From: Jeotgalibacillus sp. S-D1
Lineage (GTDB): Bacteria; Bacillota; Bacilli; Bacillales; Jeotgalibacillaceae
NCBI RefSeq assembly: GCF_004358665.1
Contig: NZ_SMZR01000005.1
Span: 231,352-295,351 of the forward strand
Direction: 5' to 3'
DNA: 64,000 nucleotides
Under the pieces are notes generated by a model. It worked only from the letters and a program-made list of their open reading frames with translations. It was not told where the DNA came from and did no database searches. The translations under genes were made by a program, and so were the position numbers. Shown here piece by piece: positions 1-7,514 of this stretch (within the stretch, counting starts at the first letter, position 1; each line of letters starts with the position of its first letter).

Positions 1-594
1 AATATAAATAATCGTAATACCTGATGATTTTAATTTTTTTATAATTCTGAATAGTATCTCCGTTTCTGTCTTGGTCAATGTAGAAGTCGGTTCATCCATT
101 ATCAATATTTTTGTCCCTTTTGATAGCGCTTTTGCTATTTCTGTCATTTGCCAATAACCGACACTGACATTTTCGACGATTTCCTTAGGGGGAATTTTCA
201 ACTCAAGCTCTTTAATAATAGCTTCGCTGTCCTTCACCATCTTTTTATCATCAATAAATCCAAATTTGTTTCGAGGCTCTCGGTTTAAATATATATTTTT
301 CGCAACAGAAAACTTTGGAATTAAACTAAATTCTTGAAATATCATGGATATGCCCGCGTCTTCCGCATCGGCAGTGTTTTTAAAAATATGTTCTTTCCCA
401 TCAATTTCGATCGTACCTTCATCTAATTGATAGATGCCCGTTAAGATCTTCATCAACGTTGATTTCCCGGCGCCATTTCCACCCATCAATGCGTGAACTT
501 CACCTTTTTTCACTTCAAAATCAACTTGATTCAGTACGTTTATACTGTTAAATGATTTCTCAATATTCGACATCTTGAGAATGGTTTCCGCCAT
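1..594 (-). CDS. Sugar ABC transporter ATP-binding protein, RbsA type (partial, runs off the window)
   Basis: This is the N-terminal 198 codons of a cytoplasmic ATPase that powers sugar uptake. The Walker A motif GGNGAGKST lies near residue 38. A shortened signature of the RbsA class (SVGYWQMTEIAKAL) is followed by Walker B (ILIMDEPTSTLT). The reading frame is still open at base 1, so the second ATPase half and the permease genes should lie to the left. Two ATGs are possible, ending at 600 and 594. I chose 594 because the AAAGGAG ribosome site is then 8 nt away and would touch the ATG at 600. It is the last visible gene of a leftward operon with a binding lipoprotein, two dehydrogenases and an isomerase. 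The family call is secure; the substrate is not visible. Confidence 0.9.
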   Translation of the reverse strand, partial: MAETILKMSNIEKSFNSINVLNQVDFEVKKGEVHALMGGNGAGKSTLMKILTGIYQLDEGTIEIDGKEHIFKNTADAEDAGISMIFQEFSLIPKFSVAKNIYLNREPRNKFGFIDDKKMVKDSEAIIKELELKIPPKEIVENVSVGYWQMTEIAKALSKGTKILIMDEPTSTLTKTETEILFRIIKKLKSSGITIIYI

Positions 595-697
595 ATCCAT
601 TTCTCCTTTGTTGATTATTAATCGCATGGAATGAGCGGATCGTAAATCATCTCCCGAGAGTCGAAGTACATTTCCATAAAGGAATGTTCCGCTTCAT

Positions 698-1864
698 CTA
701 CTCGTTGAGATTAGTCGCAACCCATCTATCCAAGCGTGAAGATTCTAGAATTGCATCAGTAACCTTTGCAATTTTATGTCCATCTCTAAAATTAGGTTCA
801 CATTCCTTATTAGTCGTGATCGCCTGTAGAAAATCATGCATTTCAATAATTTTCACTTCACTGTAGCCAATACCAAGCCCCGGAATCGGCCATAACCCCT
901 CTCCGTAAGGATGCGCCGAGCCCGTGTAGACCGTTTTAAAGCCTCTTCGATCGTCTGGATCCTTTGAAAAGCATACTTGTAGCTCGTCACGACGTTCATA
1001 ATTAAAGACGATCGAACCTTTTTCACCGTGTATTTCAAAAGTTAGAAAGTTATGTCTTCCCCAAGCGTTTCTTGTTCCTTCTATACTTCCAATTGCACCA
1101 CTCTTAAATCGTAATAACGTTAAAAACTCATCATCGACATCCACATGACCAAGCTCTTTAATTTCAGACTTATTATTTCCTAGCGTATCGATCGTGCCCT
1201 TCTGAATCGGACGATCTGGAATCCATGTTTTCGTTGTAGCCATAACTTGTTCGATATCCCCTACCAGATAATGAGCAAAATCAAGTACATGCGTACCGAT
1301 ATCACCTAGCGCACCAGATCCTGCCATCTCTTTTTGAAACCTCCATGAAAGTGGTGACGCAGGATCTGCAGACCAATCTTGTAAATAGGTCCCTCTAAAA
1401 TTTAAGATCTTCCCAATAGCGCCTTCACTAATATACTTTTTAGCTAAAGCAACGGCTGGCGTTTTTCGATAATTGAATGCAACTAAATTTTTTACGTTTG
1501 CAGCTTCTACTGCTTCTAAGATACGCTTTGTTTCACGAGCATCTCTGCCAAGTGGCTTCTCACAAATAATATGTTTTCCTGCTTTTGCAGCAGCAATCGC
1601 CATATCTTCATGCATATTGTTCGGCGTAACGATGTCTACTATATCAATTTCAGGATCTTCTATAATATCTCTCCAATTTGTGGTGTACTGCTCAAAGCCT
1701 AATTTTCTTGCAGCATTTTTAGCTAATTCCTCATCAATATCGGCGATCATTTTTCGTTTCAAATATATACCATCATCATAAAACATATTGACCGAAGCCA
1801 TGGCCATCGAATGAGCCTTAGCCATAAATCCGCCACCGATCATTCCAACAGTTAAGGTTTTCAT
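698..1864 (-). CDS. Gfo/Idh/MocA dehydrogenase, levoglucosan-dehydrogenase-like (copy 1)
   Basis: This is a 388-residue NAD(P)-dependent sugar dehydrogenase. An N-terminal Rossmann fold shows the GGGFMAKAH dinucleotide loop, and EKP (ICEKPL) is the family lysine motif near residue 98. The long C-terminal region has TYLQDWSADPASPLSWRF and NAWGRHNF. These stretches closely match what I remember of bacterial levoglucosan dehydrogenase, which oxidises C3 of 1,6-anhydroglucose. A paralogue (3124-4296) lies two genes upstream in the same operon. The binding-protein stop is 18 bp upstream, so the genes are co-transcribed. Another related anhydro- or alpha-glycoside substrate is possible. Family is certain; substrate is inferred. 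Confidence 0.87.
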   Translation of the reverse strand: MKTLTVGMIGGGFMAKAHSMAMASVNMFYDDGIYLKRKMIADIDEELAKNAARKLGFEQYTTNWRDIIEDPEIDIVDIVTPNNMHEDMAIAAAKAGKHIICEKPLGRDARETKRILEAVEAANVKNLVAFNYRKTPAVALAKKYISEGAIGKILNFRGTYLQDWSADPASPLSWRFQKEMAGSGALGDIGTHVLDFAHYLVGDIEQVMATTKTWIPDRPIQKGTIDTLGNNKSEIKELGHVDVDDEFLTLLRFKSGAIGSIEGTRNAWGRHNFLTFEIHGEKGSIVFNYERRDELQVCFSKDPDDRRGFKTVYTGSAHPYGEGLWPIPGLGIGYSEVKIIEMHDFLQAITTNKECEPNFRDGHKIAKVTDAILESSRLDRWVATNLNE

Positions 1865-1882
1865 TTTTGTTCTCCTTAGCTT

Positions 1883-3061
1883 TTAGTCAAAGAAACCTTG
1901 AATTTCTTCAGGCGCCTCCTCGTTATACACTAACTTCCATGATTCTAATAGATTATCTTTTGTAACAGACAGTGCGGGTACAGCAACATAGGGCGGAGCC
2001 TCTTTCCCTAATAACGCATATCCAGCAAGAATCGCTTCAGAAACACCTTGATCGTAAGGTAATTGAGCACCAATCCCTTTAATGTTCTGGTCTCTTGCCA
2101 TGTCTAGTGCAACGCCTGATCCTAGGTCTATCGTCGTAATAACAAGATCATCTAGACCTGCAGTTCGAGCAGCCGCCATAGCACCTTCTGCAGGAACATC
2201 CCACACGACAAACAGCCCATCCAAATCTCTTGTGCGCGTAAGCATAGAACTAACTACACTTTCACCGTCTTCAGGTGCTGCAATTCCAGCTCTATCTATA
2301 ATTTCGATACCTGGATATTCATTTTCAATTGTTGTTTCAAAGGCCTCTACTCTTTGACCAGTCACGAAAAAGTCTGAATCATGATAAATGACACCAATTT
2401 GACCTTCATCACCTAACTCCTCTGCCATTGCATGTGCCGCAGCTACTCCGTTGCCGTAGTTATCAGCCGATACAGCGCTTACATAATCTTCCCCATGAAC
2501 GAACCCTTCTGGAACATTATCCATAAATACGATATCTATTCCTTTATCAGCGGCCCTTTGATATGCACTAGCCGTTGAGACAGGATCAACCGGAATACTG
2601 ACTAAAATATCTGGTTCTCTAGAGAGAAGTGTTTCGAGATCTGACGTTTGCTTTTCCACACTGAACTGAGCATCTGTGATTGCTAAAACTTCGATTCCCA
2701 TCTTTGCAAACGTTGATTCTAATCCATTTATTTGCGCTTGGGACCAATCATTTCCAGCATAGTGCATAGAAATGGCGGCGGTATAATTACCCTCCCGAAT
2801 CTCTGCAACTTCTTCTTCCGTTAGTTCGATTGTATGAGCAGAAACTGCTTCTTCTCCATTTGGTCCCTCACTATAAATCTCGGAGCCTTCTGGAATATTT
2901 GAGTTAATCTTAATCGGTCCATCCATTTCTACGTCTAAATTTCCTACCGGCGTGACGTCTGATTCTTCGCCAGAACCAGCACTATCATCACTTCCACAAG
3001 CGACCATTACCGAAACGACCAACAGTAGTAAAAACGTAAAGAAAAGCTTTGCTTTTTGCAT
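1883..3061 (-). CDS. Sugar-binding lipoprotein of an ABC importer (RbsB-like)
   Basis: This extracytoplasmic solute-binding protein (392 aa) would hand a sugar to the permease served by the RbsA-like ATPase two genes downstream. It starts with a hydrophobic signal and a lipobox (VMVAC, Cys near residue 22), followed by an acidic, Ser-rich linker typical of tethered Gram-positive lipoproteins. The body has features of the periplasmic-binding type I family (PDILVSIPVDP, IDIVFMDNVP, GIGAQLPYDQG). A longer frame begins at a GTG ending at 3070, but I chose the ATG at 3061 because AGGGGTGG sits about 7 nt before it. Between two dehydrogenase genes in one operon, its ligand is probably the substrate of those enzymes. 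Confidence 0.9.
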   Translation of the reverse strand: MQKAKLFFTFLLLLVVSVMVACGSDDSAGSGEESDVTPVGNLDVEMDGPIKINSNIPEGSEIYSEGPNGEEAVSAHTIELTEEEVAEIREGNYTAAISMHYAGNDWSQAQINGLESTFAKMGIEVLAITDAQFSVEKQTSDLETLLSREPDILVSIPVDPVSTASAYQRAADKGIDIVFMDNVPEGFVHGEDYVSAVSADNYGNGVAAAHAMAEELGDEGQIGVIYHDSDFFVTGQRVEAFETTIENEYPGIEIIDRAGIAAPEDGESVVSSMLTRTRDLDGLFVVWDVPAEGAMAAARTAGLDDLVITTIDLGSGVALDMARDQNIKGIGAQLPYDQGVSEAILAGYALLGKEAPPYVAVPALSVTKDNLLESWKLVYNEEAPEEIQGFFD

Positions 3062-3123
3062 TAAATCCACCCCTTTTTAAGTATTTTCATTCATCAAATC
3101 TGTTCATCCCTTTGCCCAAACTT

Positions 3124-4296
3124 TTACTCTACTTTTTCCCAGCTTCTCGATTTAGATGACCTCATCACAGCGTCACATACCTTGTCTACTTTATAAGCCT
3201 CACCGAATGACGTGGAAGACTGTTCACCGGATACGATGGCTTTGATAAATTCATAGGCTTCAATTGTCTTCAGTTCACCATAGCCAATATTCATCCCTGG
3301 AATATTCCATGTAACCTCACCGTAAAAATGAGCAGGACCTGTGTAAATTGTTTTAAATCCTCTACGATCATCTGGATCATCCGAGAAACAAACCTCTAGC
3401 TCGTTCAAACGTTCGTAGTTAAATAAAATGGATCCTTTTGTCCCATGAACCTCTACTGTAATAAAGTTATTTCTTCCCCATGCATTTCGTGTTGCTTCTA
3501 TACTACCAACAGCTCCACTCGCAAAATTCACGAGGAAAGATGCTTCGTCATCTACATCCACTTTTTCTTTTTTTGCATATTGATCAAGCTTGATCGTTCC
3601 TAATGAATCGACTCCACCCTCTTGAACGGGACGTTCTTTAATATACGTTTTTACAGAAGATACGACCTCTGAAATATCACCTGCTAAGTATTGTGATATG
3701 TCAATAACATGGGTTGCAATATCTCCTAATGCTCCAGCTCCAGCATGTTTTTTCTGGAATCTCCACGATAATGGAGAAGCTGGATCAGCGCTCCAACTTT
3801 GCAAATAATTAGATCTGACGTTAAGAATCTCACCAATCGATCCTTCATCAATGAACTTTTTAGCTTGTACAAGAGCTGGTACTCTACGATATTGATAGGC
3901 ACACATCGCGATAATTCCATTTTCTTTTGCTATTTCGGCAACCTCAGCCATTTCTTTTGCATCTACTGAACTATTAGAGATTGGTTTCTCACATAAAACA
4001 TGCTTTCCTGCGCGTAAAGCCGCGATCGAGATCTCTGCGTGTGAATCATTTGGGGTACACACACTGACAATATCAATATCAGGATCATTAACGATTTCTT
4101 TCCAATCCGTTGTATATTGCTCAAATCCGAATCGTTCCTTAGCATCGGACGCTATACTTTCCTCAATATCACAAATAGTTTTTAGAACGGGTACAGCTGG
4201 CGCAGGCCAGAAAAATTTAGGTAAATTAGAATAAGCCACAACATGAGCTTTCCCCATAAAACCTGCACCAATCAATCCAACATTTAACTTTTTCAT
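3124..4296 (-). CDS. Gfo/Idh/MocA dehydrogenase, levoglucosan-dehydrogenase-like (copy 2)
   Basis: This is a 390-residue paralogue of the protein at 698-1864. It shares the GAGFMGKAH nucleotide loop, CEKPIS lysine motif, NYLQSWSADPASPLSWRF, EATRNAWGRNNF and FNYERLNELEVCF. The N-terminal FFWPAPAVPVLK segment is missing from copy 1 and is, from memory, the form found in characterised levoglucosan dehydrogenase, so this copy may be the true anhydrosugar oxidase. Copy 1 would then act on a related sugar or a later intermediate. It is second in the operon, 41 bp after the TIM-barrel gene. Cytoplasmic. Substrate is inferred, not shown. Confidence 0.87.
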   Translation of the reverse strand: MKKLNVGLIGAGFMGKAHVVAYSNLPKFFWPAPAVPVLKTICDIEESIASDAKERFGFEQYTTDWKEIVNDPDIDIVSVCTPNDSHAEISIAALRAGKHVLCEKPISNSSVDAKEMAEVAEIAKENGIIAMCAYQYRRVPALVQAKKFIDEGSIGEILNVRSNYLQSWSADPASPLSWRFQKKHAGAGALGDIATHVIDISQYLAGDISEVVSSVKTYIKERPVQEGGVDSLGTIKLDQYAKKEKVDVDDEASFLVNFASGAVGSIEATRNAWGRNNFITVEVHGTKGSILFNYERLNELEVCFSDDPDDRRGFKTIYTGPAHFYGEVTWNIPGMNIGYGELKTIEAYEFIKAIVSGEQSSTSFGEAYKVDKVCDAVMRSSKSRSWEKVE

Positions 4297-4337
4297 AAAC
4301 TATCATCCTCTCATTTTTGTTTTTTCAAAAAATATTA

Positions 4338-5147
4338 TTAAAGCTTACCTTCTAAAAATTGATATGAAATTCTACAAGCTTCTTTGGGATCACCAGAAAA
4401 TCCATCAATCTCTACTAACCAATCACCTTTAAAATCCTTACTCTTTAAAAATTGGATAATGTCATCCAGCGCTAACATTCCTTGTCCAAGCGGAACAAAT
4501 TCGAAGTCTTTCAAATCCTTCAGATGAATATAGTGAATGCGTTCGTAATACTTCTTCACAATTTCGAGAGGGTTACCTCCACCTGCTGCTAAGTGTGCAA
4601 GATCTGGACAGAAAGGAATCGATGTTAATGAAAATATTTTGTCTATCTGTTCAGGTGTTTCTACCATCGAGCCCAAATGAGGATGGTAGCTTGCTATTAA
4701 TCCATGTTTTTCTATAATTTCTCTCGCTTGATCTAACCCTTGTCCTAATAACACATAGTCTTTTTCTGTGTTTCCTCTAGCTCGAACAGCACCTCCACCC
4801 AATACAATGTGCTTAGCGCCAAATTCAGCTGCAAGTTCGGCAGTCTTATTTATTCTCCACAGTTCATCTTCCAATGAATTTTCATAGATAAAATTTGCAC
4901 CTACATAGACTCCAAGCAATGCAACTTCATATTTACGTAAATAACCTTTAAATTCTTCTTGTTTTTTTGAAAACCGTTCTAGGTTCCCATCAAAGAGCTC
5001 AATACTACTATATCCATAGCTACTAATTGTTTTAATAGCGTCTTCATCATTACAAAGCGTTGCGTAACGAATATCCTTAGCGCTTGTCACACCTCCCCCT
5101 GAGCCAACTAAAAGACCAAACGAATTTGTCATATAACCAACCTTCAT
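4338..5147 (-). CDS. Sugar phosphate isomerase/epimerase family protein (AP-endonuclease-2 TIM barrel)
   Basis: This 269-residue protein belongs to the xylose-isomerase-like TIM-barrel superfamily. Visible family marks are ASYHPHLG (metal-binding His), FCPDLAHLAAGG (metal-ligand Asp/His), IHYIHLKDL and WLVEIDGFSGDP (C-terminal Glu). It is the first gene of the leftward operon, with an AGGAG site at 5156-5160 in front of the ATG. In 3-keto pathways for anhydrosugars such proteins perform the beta-elimination or epimerisation after the dehydrogenase step. That role fits here but is inferred. An inosose-dehydratase-like reaction is an alternative. Confidence 0.82.
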   Translation of the reverse strand: MKVGYMTNSFGLLVGSGGGVTSAKDIRYATLCNDEDAIKTISSYGYSSIELFDGNLERFSKKQEEFKGYLRKYEVALLGVYVGANFIYENSLEDELWRINKTAELAAEFGAKHIVLGGGAVRARGNTEKDYVLLGQGLDQAREIIEKHGLIASYHPHLGSMVETPEQIDKIFSLTSIPFCPDLAHLAAGGGNPLEIVKKYYERIHYIHLKDLKDFEFVPLGQGMLALDDIIQFLKSKDFKGDWLVEIDGFSGDPKEACRISYQFLEGKL

Positions 5148-5160
5148 TTCGGTAACTCCT

Positions 5161-5334
5161 TTTACGTAAATTTTTGCATTTCAAATCATTGGACTAAATT
5201 TAACACCCTTTGAAAACGCTGTCAAACATATTTTCTGACTATTTTACGTAATTTTAATGATAATTCTAAATAAAACCCTTTAGATATAGGGTTATCATCT
5301 TTTTTAAACAAAAATAAATTATTTTTTACGTAAA
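5161..5334. promoter_or_regulatory. Three TTTACGTAAA palindromes at exact 82-bp spacing
   Basis: Copies lie at 5161-5170 (TTTACGTAAA), 5243-5252 (TTTACGTAAT) and 5325-5334 (TTTACGTAAA). Their dyad centres are 5165.5, 5247.5 and 5329.5, so both intervals are 82 bp. They flank the predicted promoter at 5197-5225: one downstream near the ribosome site, two upstream. This is the layout of a looping repressor or a multi-site regulator of the sugar operon. No regulator gene for it lies nearby in the window. Confidence 0.7.
5197..5225 (-). promoter_or_regulatory. Sigma-A promoter of the sugar operon with overlapping cre box
   Basis: On the minus strand TTGACA (5220-5225) and TAAATT (5197-5202) are 17 bp apart, a good vegetative promoter for the 5147-to-1 operon. 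TGAAAACGCTGTCA at 5211-5224 differs from the CcpA consensus TGNAARCGNWWWCA at one position and covers the -35 box and spacer. Carbon catabolite repression is therefore expected. Confidence 0.75.
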
Positions 5335-5402
5335 TAAAATACTAACCGAATTAAAGACATCGTATGTTCAATTACAGAAACAGGTGGTGAATTTAAAAAA
5401 GA

Positions 5403-5440
5403 AAAAGCCACTCTTAGCGAGTGGAACTTTTCCTTTTTTT
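5403..5440. terminator. Bidirectional terminator hairpin
   Basis: CCACTC (5408-5413) pairs with GAGTGG (5419-5424). There are A-runs on the left and T-runs on the right, so it can work in both directions. Reading leftwards it lies just after the 36-codon frame at 5455-5565. Confidence 0.6.
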
Positions 5441-5454
5441 TTGGTTCTTAGAGT

Positions 5455-5565
5455 TTATTTCTTACCGATCATGCCGAATCCTTCAAATAAATTTCTTATG
5501 CGCTGATCAATCAGTTTCGACTTGTCACCCGTTTGATCCCCGAAGTACAAATCCTTTGTCCCCAT
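5455..5565 (-). CDS. Possible 36-residue protein or gene remnant
   Basis: The frame starts at an ATG and would make a mixed-charge 36-residue peptide ending EGFGMIGKK. A terminator hairpin follows 30 bp after the stop, as expected for a real transcript end. There is no convincing ribosome site. The frame could be the surviving tail of a lost gene. I do not recognise it. Confidence 0.3.
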   Translation of the reverse strand: MGTKDLYFGDQTGDKSKLIDQRIRNLFEGFGMIGKK

Positions 5566-5587
5566 TCATTTTATATATCCAAAGGAT

Positions 5588-5621
5588 AAAAAAGACCATG
5601 ATATTTATTTTAGTCATGGTC
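5588..5621 (-). terminator. Hairpin with minus-strand T-run
   Basis: GACCATGA (5594-5601) pairs with TCATGGTC (5614-5621). On the minus strand it is followed by a run of Ts (A-run at 5588-5593). No minus-strand gene is visible to its right, so its partner transcript is unknown. Confidence 0.45.
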
Positions 5622-5781
5622 AAATTTAGTAAATGTATTGAGGTACTGTACAATTAATAAAGATTATTATGGGAAGAAGCTTAATAACTACTTCTGTTTA
5701 TGATTTAGTTAAAATCTCCCCCTCTCACCTTTCGTTTGTTAAAATAAAGTAACTCTTTTAGAAAAGGAGAATGTTGAGATA

Positions 5782-5808
5782 ATGCAAGGATGGTTTTGGA
5801 ATGATTAA
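5782..5808 (+). CDS. Eight-codon upstream frame overlapping pssA (possible leader peptide)
   Basis: ATG at 5782 encodes MQGWFWND and stops with TAA at 5806-5808, overlapping the pssA start at 5801 in another frame. The AAAAGGAG site at 5762-5769 lies about 12 nt upstream of this ATG, and a second AAGGA inside the frame serves pssA. Translational coupling or a Trp-rich attenuator peptide is possible. A chance frame cannot be excluded. Confidence 0.3.
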   Translation: MQGWFWND

Positions 5809-6487
5809 AAGGAATATCCCTAATTTATTCACACTAAGTAATTTACTATTTGGCTTTCTGTCAATAGGACTCGTATTACTGCAGGATTTTCAGAATGCCG
5901 CTATTATGATACTTGCGGGGATGATGTTAGACAGCTTAGATGGGAGACTCGCACGGAAACTTGGTGTGGAGAGTACGTTCGGGAAAGAATTAGACTCACT
6001 TGCTGATATCGTCACATTTGGAGTGGCACCTGCGGTATTGATATTTAGCACCACTTTTAGTGAGCTTGGTATTCTCGGTATGGTTATATCTGGTCTATTC
6101 CCTGTCTTTGGTGCAATTCGCCTGGCAAAATTTAACGTTGATAAAACGCCAGACAACAAGTATTTTACCGGCGTTCCGATCACAGCTGCCGGAGGACTTA
6201 TCGCTTTATTGACCATTTTCCAAAGCTTTCTTCCGGATGTTGCCATTGCTGTAGCACATACATTCTTATGTGTTCTGATGGTTAGTTCGGTTAAAATTCC
6301 GAGTTTAAAAAGCGTGCCTATACCAAAGTACGGCACCATCGTAACTCTATATCTGGTATCACTTCTCGCTGTTGCCTTTTATAACGGCAGATTTGCAATA
6401 TCACTCGCTTTCGCCATTCCGCTGTATATTTTGTACATGAGCGTTAATTTATTTTTGAAAAATAAAAAGAACGTGAATAGAAAATAA
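5801..6487 (+). CDS. pssA: CDP-diacylglycerol--serine O-phosphatidyltransferase
   Basis: This integral membrane enzyme makes phosphatidylserine from CDP-diacylglycerol and L-serine, the route to phosphatidylethanolamine. The CDP-alcohol phosphatidyltransferase motif is complete near residues 48-70: DSLDGRLAR, then G and two Asp in FGKELDSLAD. About six to seven hydrophobic segments span the 228 residues, a little longer than the B. subtilis enzyme. AAGGA sits 10 nt before the ATG, and the start overlaps an eight-codon upstream frame. It stands alone, without psd beside it. A hairpin at 6520-6550 ends the unit. Confidence 0.92.
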   Translation: MIKRNIPNLFTLSNLLFGFLSIGLVLLQDFQNAAIMILAGMMLDSLDGRLARKLGVESTFGKELDSLADIVTFGVAPAVLIFSTTFSELGILGMVISGLFPVFGAIRLAKFNVDKTPDNKYFTGVPITAAGGLIALLTIFQSFLPDVAIAVAHTFLCVLMVSSVKIPSLKSVPIPKYGTIVTLYLVSLLAVAFYNGRFAISLAFAIPLYILYMSVNLFLKNKKNVNRK

Positions 6488-6519
6488 AAAAATTAATTTC
6501 TAGACATATAGGAGAGAAC

Positions 6520-6550
6520 AGGCGGGTGCTTTAATAGATAGCACTCGCCT
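6520..6550 (+). terminator. pssA terminator, also a dispersed hairpin repeat
   Basis: AGGCGGGTGCT pairs with AGCACTCGCCT around a 9-nt loop, with a T-rich tail. Nearly the same 31-nt sequence recurs at 8559-8589 after iolJ, so it looks like a small dispersed terminator-like repeat. Confidence 0.6.
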
Positions 6551-6713
6551 TGATATTTTATAAGCTTCCCCATTATTCCCGGCGCTCTTTTCGACTGCTC
6601 TGTGAGGTACGCTATTTCCTGCTTTTCAGACTGTAAACCTGTTATAACCACGAAAACATTACAGCTGTTTAGTAATCGGAGGGTATTTTGAAGACTTGCG
6701 GGGTTAATGGAAG

Positions 6714-7313
6714 TTAATTTTGGATGTGCTTTTTCAAACGGTATATTTCTTTATCATGCTCTTGATTTTTGTGCAGCAAATAATCATTATTTTGATTATT
6801 CACATCTTGTTTTTGCGATATGTGTTTTAACATAGACATGATTTCTTCCTGACGCTCATTTTCCATACGGTCTAGCTGTGTATGGATTCCTGTAAACTGT
6901 TCGTTTAGCTGTGAATAGATTCCTGTAACCTGTTCGTTCATCTGTGCATGAATTCCTGTAACCTGGTCGTTCATCTGTGCATGGATTCCTGTAAACTGGT
7001 CGTTCAACTGTGAATGGATTCCTGTAAACTGGTCGTTCATCTGTGCATGGATTCCTGTAACCTGGTCGTTCATCTGTGCATGGATTCCTGTAACCTGGTC
7101 GTTCATCTGTGCATGGATTCCTGTAACCTGGTCGTTCAACTGTGTATGGATTCCTGTAAACTGTTCTTTCATCTGTGTACGTATTCCAGTAAATTGCTCA
7201 TCATGATTTTGCAAACGCTCATTTATACCATCAAAGTGGTGATCTACTTTTTCAAAACGGCTTTCCATATTCTTTTGAAGCTCGACAATCGCTTTTAAAA
7301 TACCACGTTCCAT
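6714..7313 (-). CDS. Coiled-coil protein with ten hendecad repeats
   Basis: This 199-residue protein has no recognised enzyme domain. Residues 39-148 are ten copies of an 11-residue unit of the form (D/E)Q(V/F)TGIHAQMN, with hydrophobic residues at fixed positions, so a right-handed coiled coil is likely. The flanks (about 1-38 and 149-199) are charged and helical and have no signal peptide or membrane segment. AAAGGAGG lies 7 nt before the ATG, so it is probably expressed. Such repeat proteins occur as cytoplasmic scaffolds and as phage or DUF-type proteins, but I cannot assign a role. The underlying 33-bp tandem repeats probably vary in copy number. Confidence 0.8.
   Translation of the reverse strand: MERGILKAIVELQKNMESRFEKVDHHFDGINERLQNHDEQFTGIRTQMKEQFTGIHTQLNDQVTGIHAQMNDQVTGIHAQMNDQVTGIHAQMNDQFTGIHSQLNDQFTGIHAQMNDQVTGIHAQMNEQVTGIYSQLNEQFTGIHTQLDRMENERQEEIMSMLKHISQKQDVNNQNNDYLLHKNQEHDKEIYRLKKHIQN
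6870..7199 (-). repeat. In-frame 33-bp tandem repeats (about ten copies)
   Basis: A 33-bp unit encoding the 11-residue repeat is repeated end to end with no unique spacers. Several copies are nearly identical in DNA (for example three successive DQVTGIHAQMN units), which suggests recent slippage or recombination. Confidence 0.9.
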
Positions 7314-7448
7314 ATTTTTTCCTCCTTTCTTTGTACTATTATTATAAAATGCCGAAACGTGAAAGTATAGTCCATTAAAAGTGGTTCCTTATGGAGTAAT
7401 CTAGTAGAATCAGAAGATTCCTGTGATACCTGTATTTAAAACAATCTC

Positions 7449-7483
7449 AAAAAAATCCGGTTCCCAAGAAGGGCACCGGATTT
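7449..7483 (-). terminator. Terminator of the ZinT-like gene
   Basis: AAATCCGGT (7453-7461) pairs with ACCGGATTT (7475-7483), and the A-run at 7449-7455 gives a T-tail on the minus strand just after the stop at 7515. Confidence 0.7.
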
Positions 7484-7514
7484 CTTAATAGTATTAGTTT
7501 GGTAAGATGATTGA

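Noticed and set aside
6870..7199. Possible CRISPR array
   Set aside because: The 33-bp units are adjacent without spacers and encode an in-frame protein repeat.
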